Origin: Paenibacillus xerothermodurans
GTDB lineage: Bacteria; Bacillota; Bacilli; Paenibacillales; NBRC-103111
Length of the DNA stretch: 64,000 nucleotides
NCBI RefSeq assembly: GCF_002220865.2
Contig: NZ_NHRJ02000002.1
Span: 515,892-579,891, forward strand
Direction of reading: 5' to 3'
Each line of letters starts with the position of its first letter. Position 1 is the first letter of the stretch. Positions 53,287 to 62,102 of this stretch are shown here, piece after piece. The position numbers and the translations under genes were made by a program. The notes beneath the pieces are model-generated. The model was not told the DNA's origin. It ran no database searches and saw nothing but the letters and a program-made list of their open reading frames with translations.

Positions 53287-54828
53287 CTATTGGCCATTGC
53301 GCTTCTTGTACGCTGCTGTGAGCTCTTCGCTCATTTTGGTCAAATCCGGATCGGTTTTCAGCTTGGCCGCCATGTCATCCCACGCGGTCATTGGCTCGCG
53401 TCCAAGGATGATTTTCGTTTTCAAATCAGCCAGCTTTTTCTCAAGCTCCGGTAGTGATTTTTGTGCGGTCGGCGAAAACAGGCCCGTGCTGATGTCGGCA
53501 ACGCTTGTTTTGGCACGCTCGTCCTGAATTTGTTTGTACAACTCGTTCGCTTGCTTGCTGAAATAATGCTTGGTCGAGCTCGCGTAAGGATCGGCGACAT
53601 AGACGATCTGGTTGAAGTCCGAAATGCTGTCGGCGTTGTACTTTTCCGTATTTACGACCTTGGCTCCGTCTTTTACCGTATGGTGCACGCCTTCGATGCC
53701 ATATTGCTGGTAATCAAAGACTTCCGGCTTCATCCAAGTATCGATCATCTTGAGAATCCGTTTCATTTTTGCTTCCGGCACCTTTTTGGAAATCGCGAGC
53801 GCACCGGCAAAGCCCGGTCCCTTCGGATTAAAGCCGTTGATATTCGTCACCGGATAGAACTCAGTTTCCTTAAAGTTGGGGTCGATTTTAATGATCCGAT
53901 CATAGTGATCGCGCATCGTACCGGCTTTTTCCACGCTGATTCCGGCTTTGGAGGCGTCGAACATGTCACGGACCTGAGTACCCTTTAGCGATGCGAAGTC
54001 GGCCGGTATCAGCTTTTCCTGATACGCCTTGGCCATGTACTCTATCGCCTTACGCATCTCGGGCAGCTGCGACGTATGCACCATTTTGCCGTCCATCCAT
54101 TTCCATTTACCGTTCACTCCGGTGAACGAGTTCTCGATATATCCAAGCGTGCCGATGGGGCTCGCCTGATTGTTCGGGTCCGTATTGGCGGCCAAGCCGA
54201 TTGTGTCGTTTTTGCCGTTGCCGTCGGGGTCCTTTTCGACAAACGCTTTCATAACCTCGTACAATTCATCGGTGGTAGCGGGCACCTTCATGCCCAGTTT
54301 ATCCAGCCAGTCCTTTCGCACGACGAAAAAAGAGTCTGCTTCGGAAGGGCGGGGCCGCGGAATGACGTAGTTTTTGCCGTCGGCCATTTTGGTCAGATCC
54401 CAGGCCGTTTTGCTGATCCCGTTCACCAGGTTCGGATAATCCTTGATGTACGGCCCGATCTCCCAGAATGCACCCTGGGCAGCCGTATTGCGGAATACCG
54501 GTGTGAACGGGTCGCTGATAAAAGTCAGATCCGGAAAATCGCCGGAGGCCAGCATCACATTGAGCTTATCGTTATAGTTGTTGGACGACACCCACTGGAT
54601 TTTCAGCTTCGTATTCGTCGCTTTCTCGATCAGCTGCTTCACCGGATTGTCGTCCGCCGCCGGCTGCTGGTTCAAAAAGTGCACCATGACGCTAACTTCA
54701 AGCGGTGCTTCCTGCCCGGCTTCTCCCGCGCTTTGTCCGGCTTGATCGGTGCCCGCTCCGCTACTGCACGCGGCAAGCAGGGTAGATAACGCCAACACTG
54801 CGCAAAGGGATTGTTTTGTGTACTTCAT
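53287..54828 (-). CDS. extracellular solute-binding lipoprotein (LplA/YtcQ type)
   Basis: A 513-residue substrate-binding lipoprotein has the signal MKYTKQSLCAVLALSTLLAACSSG, with lipobox LAAC (Cys near 21). The periplasmic-binding core has SGDFPDLTFISDP near 93, GAFWEIGPYIKDYP near 116 and WKWMDGKMVHTSQLPEMRKAIEYM near 235. The length is typical of LplA. It delivers a sugar or oligosaccharide to the two adjacent permeases; the cassette has no ATPase gene, so a shared MsmX-type ATPase is expected. ATG 54828 follows GGTGGGG. Confidence 0.92.
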   Translation of the reverse strand: MKYTKQSLCAVLALSTLLAACSSGAGTDQAGQSAGEAGQEAPLEVSVMVHFLNQQPAADDNPVKQLIEKATNTKLKIQWVSSNNYNDKLNVMLASGDFPDLTFISDPFTPVFRNTAAQGAFWEIGPYIKDYPNLVNGISKTAWDLTKMADGKNYVIPRPRPSEADSFFVVRKDWLDKLGMKVPATTDELYEVMKAFVEKDPDGNGKNDTIGLAANTDPNNQASPIGTLGYIENSFTGVNGKWKWMDGKMVHTSQLPEMRKAIEYMAKAYQEKLIPADFASLKGTQVRDMFDASKAGISVEKAGTMRDHYDRIIKIDPNFKETEFYPVTNINGFNPKGPGFAGALAISKKVPEAKMKRILKMIDTWMKPEVFDYQQYGIEGVHHTVKDGAKVVNTEKYNADSISDFNQIVYVADPYASSTKHYFSKQANELYKQIQDERAKTSVADISTGLFSPTAQKSLPELEKKLADLKTKIILGREPMTAWDDMAAKLKTDPDLTKMSEELTAAYKKRNGQ

Positions 54829-54876
54829 GTAATACCCCACCCTTTTTTTCAAATTGTTAAAAGTGTGCGCCGCTCT

Positions 54877-55752
54877 TTATCCTTTGACCGAACCCACCAT
54901 CGCACCTTTGGCGAAGTGCTTTTGCAGGAACGGATACACGATCAGAATCGGGACCGTGGCGATAATGACAGCGGACATTTTCAGCGTTTCCGTAGGAGGC
55001 GCTTGTATGAACGAGTCCGACGTCAGCTCGCTGTTGGACGAAGAAATCAGCAGATTTTGCAGCAGAACCTGAATCGGCCATTTTTCCGGATCATTCAAAT
55101 ACAAGAGTGCGTTAAAAAATTGATTCCAGAACCCGACCGCATAAAACAAACCGAAGGCGGCCAGAGCCGGCAAGGATAGCGGCAAAATGATGCGGAACCA
55201 GATGGAGATGTCATTACAGCCGTCGATCGCCGCCGACTCCTCCAGTTCAACCGGAATGCTATCAAAAAAACCTTTCATTAAAATCACGTTCCATCCGCTG
55301 GCCAACGCCGGAATAATCAGTGACCAAATGCTGTTCAGCAACCCCAGCTCGCGCACCACCAAATAGTTCGGGATAATGCCCGGATTAAACAGAATGGTCA
55401 GCAAGATGAGCATCAGAAACGTTTTCCGACCCCGTAAGCGCTTTCTGGACAAAGCGTAAGCCAGAGCTGCTGTCACGGCCAAGCTGCACATGGTGCCGAC
55501 CGTAGCCAAAAATCCGCTGTTGCCGATCGAACGGACGAACGCATCCGTTGACAATAAGTAACGATACGCGTCAAGCGACCATTTTTCCGGAAAGAGCACG
55601 AACGGTTTGGTCAGATATTCCGTCGAATCCGTAAACGACACGATGAACACATAGTAGATCGGAAAAAACGTAATCAGCGCGACAAGCCCGAGAAACCCAA
55701 TGTTCATCACGTTAAATACTCGATCTCCCAATGACATTCTCAATGGTATCAC
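54877..55752 (-). CDS. carbohydrate ABC transporter permease (LplC/YtcP type)
   Basis: A 291-residue inner-membrane permease with six predicted helices. The EAA cytoplasmic loop, which contacts the ATPase, reads ELEESAAIDGCNDISIWFRIILPLSLPALAAFGLFYAV near 178-215. The N-terminus has the family sequence SLGDRVFNVMNIGFLGLVALITFFPIYYVFIVSFTDSTEYLT. Start GTG 55752 is used, with AAGGAGG just upstream; TTG 55743 is possible. It lies 50 bases after the other permease. Confidence 0.93.
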   Translation of the reverse strand: MIPLRMSLGDRVFNVMNIGFLGLVALITFFPIYYVFIVSFTDSTEYLTKPFVLFPEKWSLDAYRYLLSTDAFVRSIGNSGFLATVGTMCSLAVTAALAYALSRKRLRGRKTFLMLILLTILFNPGIIPNYLVVRELGLLNSIWSLIIPALASGWNVILMKGFFDSIPVELEESAAIDGCNDISIWFRIILPLSLPALAAFGLFYAVGFWNQFFNALLYLNDPEKWPIQVLLQNLLISSSNSELTSDSFIQAPPTETLKMSAVIIATVPILIVYPFLQKHFAKGAMVGSVKG

Positions 55753-55801
55753 CCTCCTCCTTGCTTGCTGTTAAAGTCACGGCTAGTACACTGTGACAAC
55801 T

Positions 55802-56782
55802 CTAGTACACGCCTTCCTCGCCAAATTTTTTGGCCAGCTTATTAGCGATAACCACGAGCAGCAGCCCGACCAGCGATTTGAACAAACCGGCTGCCGTACT
55901 GAAGCTGAACTGCCCCTGCTGGATGCCCACGCGATACACATAGGTGTCGAACACCTCGGCAACCTGCGACACAGCGCCGTTGTACATCAGGAACACCTGC
56001 TCGAAGCCTACGTCCATCATATGTCCAAGCCGCAAAATGAGCAAAATAACGATTACGTTTTGGATGGCCGGTAATGTGACGTGCCACATCTGGCGAATCC
56101 GGCTGGCACCGTCCATTTTAGCCGCTTCATACAGCTGCGGGTCAACGCCGGCGATGGCCGCTAGAAAAATAATCGTCCCCCATCCGGTTTCCTTCCAGAT
56201 CGACTGCAGCGTCAGATTGAGCCAGAACAAATCCGGGTTCGTTAAAAAATCGATTCGTGCGAACCCCAGCGCTTCCAGCAGCTTGTTGACCAGCCCTTCC
56301 CCTTTGGCGAACATAAGGAAGGTTAATCCGGCAATAATGACCCAGGATAGAAAATGAGGCATGTAAACGATGGACTGCACGAACCGTTTATACGCTTCGA
56401 TGCGAAGCTCATTCAGCAGCAGCGACAGTAGGATCGGCAGGGGGAAAAACAGAAACAGGTTGAGCAGGTTGATCGCCATCGTGTTGCGGAAAAGCTGCGT
56501 GAAATCCGGATTGGAAAAAAACTCGACGAAATGCTCGAGGCCCACCCACTCGCTCTCCATCATCCCGGTGTACGGCGAATAGTTTTGGAAGGCGATGAGC
56601 ACGCCCCACATCGGGACATATTTGAAGACGAGAAAGAACAACAGGCCGGGCAGCGCCAATAGATACAAATACTTGTCCCTTCGCAGATCGAGCCAAAGCC
56701 GCGGCTTGCGGCCGACGGATTGTGCGGCATTTGGCGAGTCCGCCATCATGTGCGACGCTTGGTTTCGGTTATTGTTGGTCAT
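55802..56782 (-). CDS. carbohydrate ABC transporter permease (LplB type)
   Basis: A 326-residue permease begins with a cytoplasmic tail, then KYLYLLALPGLLFFLVFKYVPMWGVLIAFQNYSPYTG (first helix, near 33-69). The EAA loop QLYEAAKMDGASRIRQMWHVTLPAIQNVIVIL lies near 210-241. Pairing with the LplC-like permease gives the channel of the importer. The start is ATG 56782 behind GGAGGAGCAGCC; the much longer in-frame extension to 57007 is non-coding leader. A copy of the cassette motif lies about 120 bases upstream. Confidence 0.92.
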   Translation of the reverse strand: MTNNNRNQASHMMADSPNAAQSVGRKPRLWLDLRRDKYLYLLALPGLLFFLVFKYVPMWGVLIAFQNYSPYTGMMESEWVGLEHFVEFFSNPDFTQLFRNTMAINLLNLFLFFPLPILLSLLLNELRIEAYKRFVQSIVYMPHFLSWVIIAGLTFLMFAKGEGLVNKLLEALGFARIDFLTNPDLFWLNLTLQSIWKETGWGTIIFLAAIAGVDPQLYEAAKMDGASRIRQMWHVTLPAIQNVIVILLILRLGHMMDVGFEQVFLMYNGAVSQVAEVFDTYVYRVGIQQGQFSFSTAAGLFKSLVGLLLVVIANKLAKKFGEEGVY

Positions 56783-56899
56783 GGCTGCTCCTCCTTCCCT
56801 TGTCTTGGATGTTCTAACCGTAAAGCATCGTAACCTTGCAAAACAATTATATTTTTTTGCAGCGGGAGGAGCGGCGTTCACCGCCGCGGTTCCTTCCGC

Positions 56900-56936
56900 T
56901 TTGCACTTTTTTGCAGAGTTTGTATTACCCGGATAA
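56900..56936 (-). promoter_or_regulatory. cassette motif copy, upstream of the LplB-like gene
   Basis: On the minus strand CCGGGTAATACAAACTC is followed by TGCAAAAAAGTGCAAAG. The same layout (CCGGTATAGTGTAAAC then TGCAAAAAAGTGCAAA) occurs before the hydrolase gene at 60414-60447. Likely operator of the AraC-type regulator. Confidence 0.6.
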
Positions 56937-56957
56937 TTACCGCTGCGGCGCTGCTGC

Positions 56958-59900
56958 CTAGCGCACGTGCGCGGGAGAACCACCGCCTGACTGCGCGGCC
57001 TCCACAAACGGTTTTAGCGTGTGAGAGCGATAGTCAAAAGTAGTTCCGTCCAGCAAGCCAACGAGCGTGTTGGTCACACGGACCTCCAAGGCGTTGCTGC
57101 CTTCGCGCAGCCATTCCACAGCTCCCGTCCAGCGGTATGGCGTCCACGGCCGTACGCCCAACGAGCGTCCGTTGATCAGCACCTCCATGCAATCGTGAAA
57201 ATGCGGGTCCCATCCGCCGAAAACGAGCTCGAACCGCTCCGTATCGGGCTTCTCGGGGACCTCAATCATTCGGCGGTAGGACAGCTGGCCGGCGTAATAC
57301 GGATACCCAATCACCGGATCGCCTTCAATAGCGTTCACCTTACGAGGAGCTTCAACGAGCACCGGTCCGCCGTCGTTCCCGAAGGACACGCCGAAGCTGC
57401 CGCGAATATACAGCGGGTCCGTGACCCCGTCCCAATCGTGCGCAATGACCACCTGCACCTTTATCTCGTTCGTCCCCGTGCGCAGCAAATCCGCGATCGG
57501 GGCGGCGATGTTACGATGATCATAGACTTCGGCTGCCGCAAACCGGTCACGGTTTACCTGCTCACCGTTGATGTACAATAACCAATCGCCGGCGATTGCG
57601 CTTTGGTCCATAAACAGCTCACAGTCGGCCGGCACCGTCCCCGCAACGAACTCGGCACGGTAGATGCAGGACACTGGATACGCCATGTTCACCCGCATCG
57701 GCGTACCGAACGTCTGCTGCATGCGGACGGCGAACGAACGGTTCTCGGCGAGATCGGAGCATTGATCGATAAACGTTTTCGTTTTGACCGGCCATTCCGG
57801 CCCTTCCCCGTTCTCCCCGGTCGACAGCAAAAAATCATCGAATCTCACCACATTTTTCGTTTCGGGGGAAATGTCCCAAGCGGCGGCCGCGTCGATGCGC
57901 AACTGCCATGCGGACGACACAGCGGTATTGTCCGTGGATGGAGCGGAGGCTGCGTCACCGCTATCAGCCTCCAGCTTCACAAGCTGCGCTTCATACGGCG
58001 CGAGCGTGAGTTTGGCCTGCCATCTCGCGTCTGCTGCGCACCGCTGCACAGAAAGCGGATGCGAGCCGCCGGTTTCCAAGTCCAGCAGCGAGGCACGCAG
58101 GCCGGAGCAGCCGGCGGCGGCTTCCTTGCTGAATAGCCGCTCGGCAGCCACTGTAATCGACACCTGCTGCTCGGCTCCCTCCTGGTTACTGATAAACACC
58201 ACCGCCGAGCCGTCGCCCATCAATCGCGTTTGCATCAGGAAGCACTGCGCATCTGCCTCGGCGTCCACAGTGACGGGGCGGGGCTCCACCTCATCCAGCA
58301 GCGCTACCAGCGGCGGCAGCAGGCCTGCCACACCGCATTCGGCTGACACCGGCAGGAAGTATGCTCCGCCGGAGGGCCCCTGTGCTGCCGCTTGCTGAGC
58401 GGCTGCGTCTGCTTCGCCAGCAGCTGCTGCGCGGGTCCCCGCCCAGTATGCACTTGCCGGCGGTTGCGCGACGCCGAACACAAGCATCCCTTCCGTCTCG
58501 TCGGGGCTGCCGGCCTCGATCACGTCATACGGCAGCAACCCGACGCTTATCACGGTTCCCCCCGCCTCCAGAAACGCGCGGATGGTTTGCCAAGCCGCCG
58601 CTTCCAGATTGGTGACGGGCGGGATAATCAGCACCGTATATGCGGCATGCCCGAGCGCGATCGTTCCTCCCGTCACATCGGCCTCGGCCAGCAGCTCGGG
58701 GTCGAGATGGTCATAATCGAAGCGGTGCTTGAGCAGGCCGACACCTATATCCGCCCAGTCGCGCTTCAATAGCTCCAGGCGGCTTTTTTCATCGCCATCA
58801 TTGCCGCTGTAGTCAAAGCTGTGGAACGGGTTGCCCATGTGCGTCCACATCGAGGTGACCGGATCGAGCAGCGCGATTCGCACATCCGCCTTGCCCACGC
58901 TCATCAAGTAACTGAGCCGACCGGTGTAATCGCCCAGCAGTCGAAAATGCTTCCAATACGGATTTTGCAAAAACTGCGATGGCGGCGCATCATGCTTGGC
59001 CAATGCGTCCATCGTATAATAGAATGCGTGAAAATTGAAAAAATTGGTGCCCAATGCAGCCAACCGGTCGATCATCCAGCGCGCGTCCTGCAGCGTCATC
59101 GACCAACCGACGCTGTGAAAGCATTCGATCAGATTGCGCGTGCGACCAAGCTGGCGGCTTAAGGAACTCACCATTTTAGGGTTAGCCCGGATACTGCCAT
59201 AATATTTGCGCAGCACCCAATCGAGCGAACGTCCGAGCTTTTCGTGGGCCGAGTCGCCGCCCGGCACATGGCTGTGCTTCTGGGTCGTCAGACGGACCGC
59301 CGGCACTTCGGCGACATACTCCAGTCCGTTGCGCTCACACCAGTCGTGTACTTTTTCGTGATACGCCTCCCTCAGCAGCAGATGGACGGTCTGATAGTAA
59401 TCGTAGCGGACTTTCGCCGCGTCGCCATAAGAACCGTCGACAAGCGCCGGCAGCTGCGCGAGCAAGCTGTAGCCGTTTCGCGCCTCAAACTCGGCAGCAA
59501 TGTGCGGAGACCACGGAATTCGCCCGAGCAGCCCGATCTCATCGGTAAACATGCCCTTAACGGTATCCCCAAAATGATCGCCGACAACCGGAACATACCG
59601 GTCATGGGTGAGCCGGATAAACGTTTCCATCGCTTCGCGGTTGCACGGATCGACGAACGTGCCGTAATATTTGAAATCTTCGATTTCTTTTTCCTGAAAA
59701 ACGGTTACTTCCCATTCGCCTGGAGGCACTTCCCAAACGAGCTGCAGCACGGTCCGGTATGTAAAAAAGCGCTTCTGCGTGTACGCGGTCAAGCCTGTTT
59801 TCTGGAATACGGGGTCCGCCTGAATATTACCTATGTGCGATGCGATGTCGATCGCTTGCTGCCAGGCTATCGCGCCGTCCGCCTGAACTGGCGCCGCCTT

Positions 59901-60302
59901 CGCATACAGCACCCGCCCCCACGGAAGCTCGATGGATAGCCTCTCGCCGCCTTTGGCACGCACAGTCCGATGCTCGAGCGTCACGTGCTTCGCTTCAGGA
60001 TGCTGCAAAATCACCTCGCCTCCGGCAATGCCGCTCGGATACGGATATTCGTCGTAAAGCCATACATGCATGTTGTGAGACTTAGCGGCTTCGACCGCCA
60101 TACGTACCTTTTCGAACCAGGCCTGTGATAAATAAGGGATCGTCAGCCCCTGCCGCGCGCACAAGAAAAAGCCGCCCACCCCTTTGTCAGACATTTCCGC
60201 GATTTGCCGGCGAATTTCGTCGTCCTCCATTGCCCCGTTCCAAAACCAAAAAGGATGAATTCGATACTCAGCTGAAGGGTTTTCAAACTGCTGCATGTTC
60301 AT
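56958..60302 (-). CDS. GH106-like glycoside hydrolase (putative alpha-L-rhamnosidase)
   Basis: A 1114-residue intracellular protein. The N-terminal domain has HPFWFWNGAMEDDEIRRQI near 16 and the DEYPYPSGIAGG motif near 83-94, both typical of GH106-type rhamnosidase-like proteins. A barrel and a central region follow (FTDEIGLLGRIPW near 250, ECFHSVGWSMTLQD near 390). The C-terminal half has beta-sandwich domains (IDGCS-type carbohydrate modules near 880-1090), and a low-complexity Ala-rich stretch lies near 615-650. There is no signal peptide, so it cleaves imported oligosaccharide. ATG 60302 has GGAGG nine bases upstream. The exact sugar is not predictable. Confidence 0.82.
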   Translation of the reverse strand: MNMQQFENPSAEYRIHPFWFWNGAMEDDEIRRQIAEMSDKGVGGFFLCARQGLTIPYLSQAWFEKVRMAVEAAKSHNMHVWLYDEYPYPSGIAGGEVILQHPEAKHVTLEHRTVRAKGGERLSIELPWGRVLYAKAAPVQADGAIAWQQAIDIASHIGNIQADPVFQKTGLTAYTQKRFFTYRTVLQLVWEVPPGEWEVTVFQEKEIEDFKYYGTFVDPCNREAMETFIRLTHDRYVPVVGDHFGDTVKGMFTDEIGLLGRIPWSPHIAAEFEARNGYSLLAQLPALVDGSYGDAAKVRYDYYQTVHLLLREAYHEKVHDWCERNGLEYVAEVPAVRLTTQKHSHVPGGDSAHEKLGRSLDWVLRKYYGSIRANPKMVSSLSRQLGRTRNLIECFHSVGWSMTLQDARWMIDRLAALGTNFFNFHAFYYTMDALAKHDAPPSQFLQNPYWKHFRLLGDYTGRLSYLMSVGKADVRIALLDPVTSMWTHMGNPFHSFDYSGNDGDEKSRLELLKRDWADIGVGLLKHRFDYDHLDPELLAEADVTGGTIALGHAAYTVLIIPPVTNLEAAAWQTIRAFLEAGGTVISVGLLPYDVIEAGSPDETEGMLVFGVAQPPASAYWAGTRAAAAGEADAAAQQAAAQGPSGGAYFLPVSAECGVAGLLPPLVALLDEVEPRPVTVDAEADAQCFLMQTRLMGDGSAVVFISNQEGAEQQVSITVAAERLFSKEAAAGCSGLRASLLDLETGGSHPLSVQRCAADARWQAKLTLAPYEAQLVKLEADSGDAASAPSTDNTAVSSAWQLRIDAAAAWDISPETKNVVRFDDFLLSTGENGEGPEWPVKTKTFIDQCSDLAENRSFAVRMQQTFGTPMRVNMAYPVSCIYRAEFVAGTVPADCELFMDQSAIAGDWLLYINGEQVNRDRFAAAEVYDHRNIAAPIADLLRTGTNEIKVQVVIAHDWDGVTDPLYIRGSFGVSFGNDGGPVLVEAPRKVNAIEGDPVIGYPYYAGQLSYRRMIEVPEKPDTERFELVFGGWDPHFHDCMEVLINGRSLGVRPWTPYRWTGAVEWLREGSNALEVRVTNTLVGLLDGTTFDYRSHTLKPFVEAAQSGGGSPAHVR

Positions 60303-60374
60303 TTGGACAGTCCTCCCGTTATGCTTTTCACAGTCTTCTTCTTCTCCTCTTTGACTGTATAGCATAGGCAGGCT

Positions 60375-60388
60375 TGTAAACAATGACA
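60375..60388. promoter_or_regulatory. cre-like catabolite control site
   Basis: TGTAAACAATGACA fits the CcpA cre consensus TGWAANCGNTNWCA at all but one fixed position (A for the central G). It lies 73 bases upstream of the hydrolase start. Confidence 0.5.
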
Positions 60389-60397
60389 CTTTTTTGT
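60380..60397 (-). promoter_or_regulatory. cassette motif variant (GACA-AAAAAG-TGTC)
   Basis: Minus strand GGACAAAAAAGTGTCATTG keeps the AAAAAAGTG core of the motif with GACA/TGTC arms. It overlaps the cre-like site. Confidence 0.5.
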
Positions 60398-60413
60398 CCA
60401 TACGCAAACGGGA

Positions 60414-60447
60414 ATTTGCACTTTTTTGCAATGTTTACACTATACCG
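60414..60447 (-). promoter_or_regulatory. cassette motif copy, upstream of the hydrolase gene
   Basis: Minus strand CCGGTATAGTGTAAAC, then TTGCAAAAAAGTGCAAA. It matches the copy at 56900-56936 over about 30 bases with a few changes. Confidence 0.6.
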
Positions 60448-60546
60448 GAGAGAATCATTGGAGCGACTTCATTGAGCACTGGCGACAGCGAGATGATGGG
60501 ATAGAATAAGTAGGCAGTTGGTGGTTTGGCAAGCGTGCGAGGAGAT

Positions 60547-60573
60547 GGGAGGACTGGGAGGACTGGGAGGACC
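60547..60573. repeat. three tandem 9-bp repeats GGGAGGACY
   Basis: GGGAGGACT, GGGAGGACT, GGGAGGACC in direct tandem between the cassette and the xerD terminator; no frame uses it. Confidence 0.75.
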
Positions 60574-60590
60574 AAAAACACGACAATGTG

Positions 60591-60655
60591 AAAAAGCCCC
60601 TTTTCAGCGGCGCAGACAGCTTTTTTATGCTGCATGTCCGCTGCTAAAAGGGGGA
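60591..60655 (-). terminator. terminator after xerD
   Basis: CCCCTTTTAGCAGCG pairs with CGCTGAAAAGGGG around an inner hairpin, then CTTTTTC on the minus strand, about 90 bases past the stop. Confidence 0.75.
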
Positions 60656-60744
60656 TGAAGTCGCCTGCCCAACTCCCGGGCTGTGGCAATGAATGCCTCG
60701 TGCCCGTTTCCGCGGCTTTGCAGGCTGACGGATGCTTTCTTCCG

Positions 60745-61656
60745 TCACTGCTCAACTATTTTACGCCTTGCACGCGGATGGGAGCTGTCGTACACTTCCT
60801 TCATTTTGCTGCGGGTGACGTGTGTGTAGATTTGTGTTGTGGAAATGTCCGCGTGTCCCAGCATTTCCTGCACCGAGCGCAAGTCGGCACCATTTTCCAG
60901 CAAATGGGCCGCAAATGAATGCCGTATCGTGTGCGGTGTGATCTCCGCTGTGATCTGTGCGTCTGCGGCGTACCGCTTGATAATTTTCCAGAAGCCCTGC
61001 CGTGTGATCCGTGTACCCAAGTGATTGATGAAAAGAGCATCTTCAGCCTTGTCTGGCTTCAGCAGCCTTGGCCGCATCGTCTTCAGATAGGCCGCAGCGT
61101 AGTCCGCCGCGATCCCACCTAACGGTATGATCCGCTCCTTCAATGAATTGCCCGCACAACGAATGAACCCCATATCCAAATTTAGGTTATCGACGTTCAA
61201 CGAAATGAGCTCAGACACCCGAATGCCAGTTGCATACAGCACCTCAAGCATCACCTTATCACGCATGCCGTTGGGGGTTTCCGTGTGAGGCGCATCTAAC
61301 AGTGCTTCCACTTCGCCGATCGTAAGAACCGTGGGTACGCGTTTTTCCAATTTCGGCGTCTCCATATACAGCGAAGGATCATGCTCCAGCAGCCGCTCGC
61401 GCACTAGGTATTGGTAAAATGCACGAATAGACACCATGGTTCTCGACTGTGTTGCCGCTGCCCGGCCCAGTTGTTTTAGATGAATCAGATAATTCGAGAT
61501 ATGTAATTTCTTCGTGTCTTTGAGCGATTGTATATCCTGCTGTTTCAAAAAAGCGAGGTATTGGGCAATATCCCGCTCATAGGACTCCAATGTGTTGGGG
61601 GACAGTCCCCGTTCGTTAACCAAAAATTGATTAAACCGCTGTAATTCGTTATTCAT
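60745..61656 (-). CDS. xerD: tyrosine recombinase XerD
   Basis: XerD with XerC resolves chromosome dimers at dif. The 303-residue protein has an N-terminal SAM-like domain (NQFLVNERGLSPNTLESYERDIAQYLAFLKQ). The catalytic domain has the RKHRHY set: Arg in ATGIRVSEL near 150, Lys near 172, HTIRHSFAAHLLENGADLRSVQEMLGHADISTTQIYTHV with His, Arg, His and the nucleophile Tyr near 280. Same neighbourhood as B. subtilis ripX: DUF4227 upstream, deoB normally downstream but here displaced by the carbohydrate cassette. Confidence 0.94.
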   Translation of the reverse strand: MNNELQRFNQFLVNERGLSPNTLESYERDIAQYLAFLKQQDIQSLKDTKKLHISNYLIHLKQLGRAAATQSRTMVSIRAFYQYLVRERLLEHDPSLYMETPKLEKRVPTVLTIGEVEALLDAPHTETPNGMRDKVMLEVLYATGIRVSELISLNVDNLNLDMGFIRCAGNSLKERIIPLGGIAADYAAAYLKTMRPRLLKPDKAEDALFINHLGTRITRQGFWKIIKRYAADAQITAEITPHTIRHSFAAHLLENGADLRSVQEMLGHADISTTQIYTHVTRSKMKEVYDSSHPRARRKIVEQ

Positions 61657-61761
61657 GCTGATTTCCCTTCCTATCTCATTCCACTCAGCTATGCCAAACT
61701 TGGCGAATCCTTATAGTAGAATTTCAACATGGCAAGGGCAGAATCCTGCCAGCATCAAACG

Positions 61762-61995
61762 TTATTCACCGAGCCAATAAAATAATTTCAAACGATCCCC
61801 CATGCTACCTTGATCGGAGAGCGAGAGATGATTGTTGAATACCTTCACCGCTCTCCCCGTCGGCTCTTTGTAACGTTCAGTTGGCTCTATCCACTGGCTC
61901 ACCGTTATAAGCATATGATAGAGCGCGTAGGTGAACACGACAAACAAAATCACGTACTTACTCCACTCCACCCATCTGCGAACATACAAGACCAT
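61762..61995 (-). CDS. yqzK: DUF4227 family protein (YqzK-like)
   Basis: A 77-residue protein with one membrane helix (VEWSKYVILFVVFTYALYHMLITV) and a short conserved tail (DRYKEPTGRAVKV-type, ending FYWLGE). It matches B. subtilis YqzK by size, topology and position directly upstream of xerD. Function unknown. Start is ATG 61995, five bases after GAGGAGGGG. In B. subtilis fur lies upstream; here ald does. Confidence 0.85.
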   Translation of the reverse strand: MVLYVRRWVEWSKYVILFVVFTYALYHMLITVSQWIEPTERYKEPTGRAVKVFNNHLSLSDQGSMGDRLKLFYWLGE

Positions 61996-62102
61996 GGAAT
62001 CCCCTCCTCATATCAAGTCGCACCACAATGGCATGGCCTCCTTCTTCGGAGCTGACATGCCTCCTAATAGTTAGACTATGACTGTCAGACGGGCTTTATG
62101 TG

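Noticed and set aside
56783-57007. 75-residue N-terminal extension of the LplB-like permease
   Set aside because: It lacks a membrane-permease character, contains the operator-like motif, and the GGAGGA site places the start at 56782.
57021-59939. Several long plus-strand frames opposite the hydrolase gene
   Set aside because: Typical antisense frames of a GC-rich gene; none shows a domain or ribosome site.
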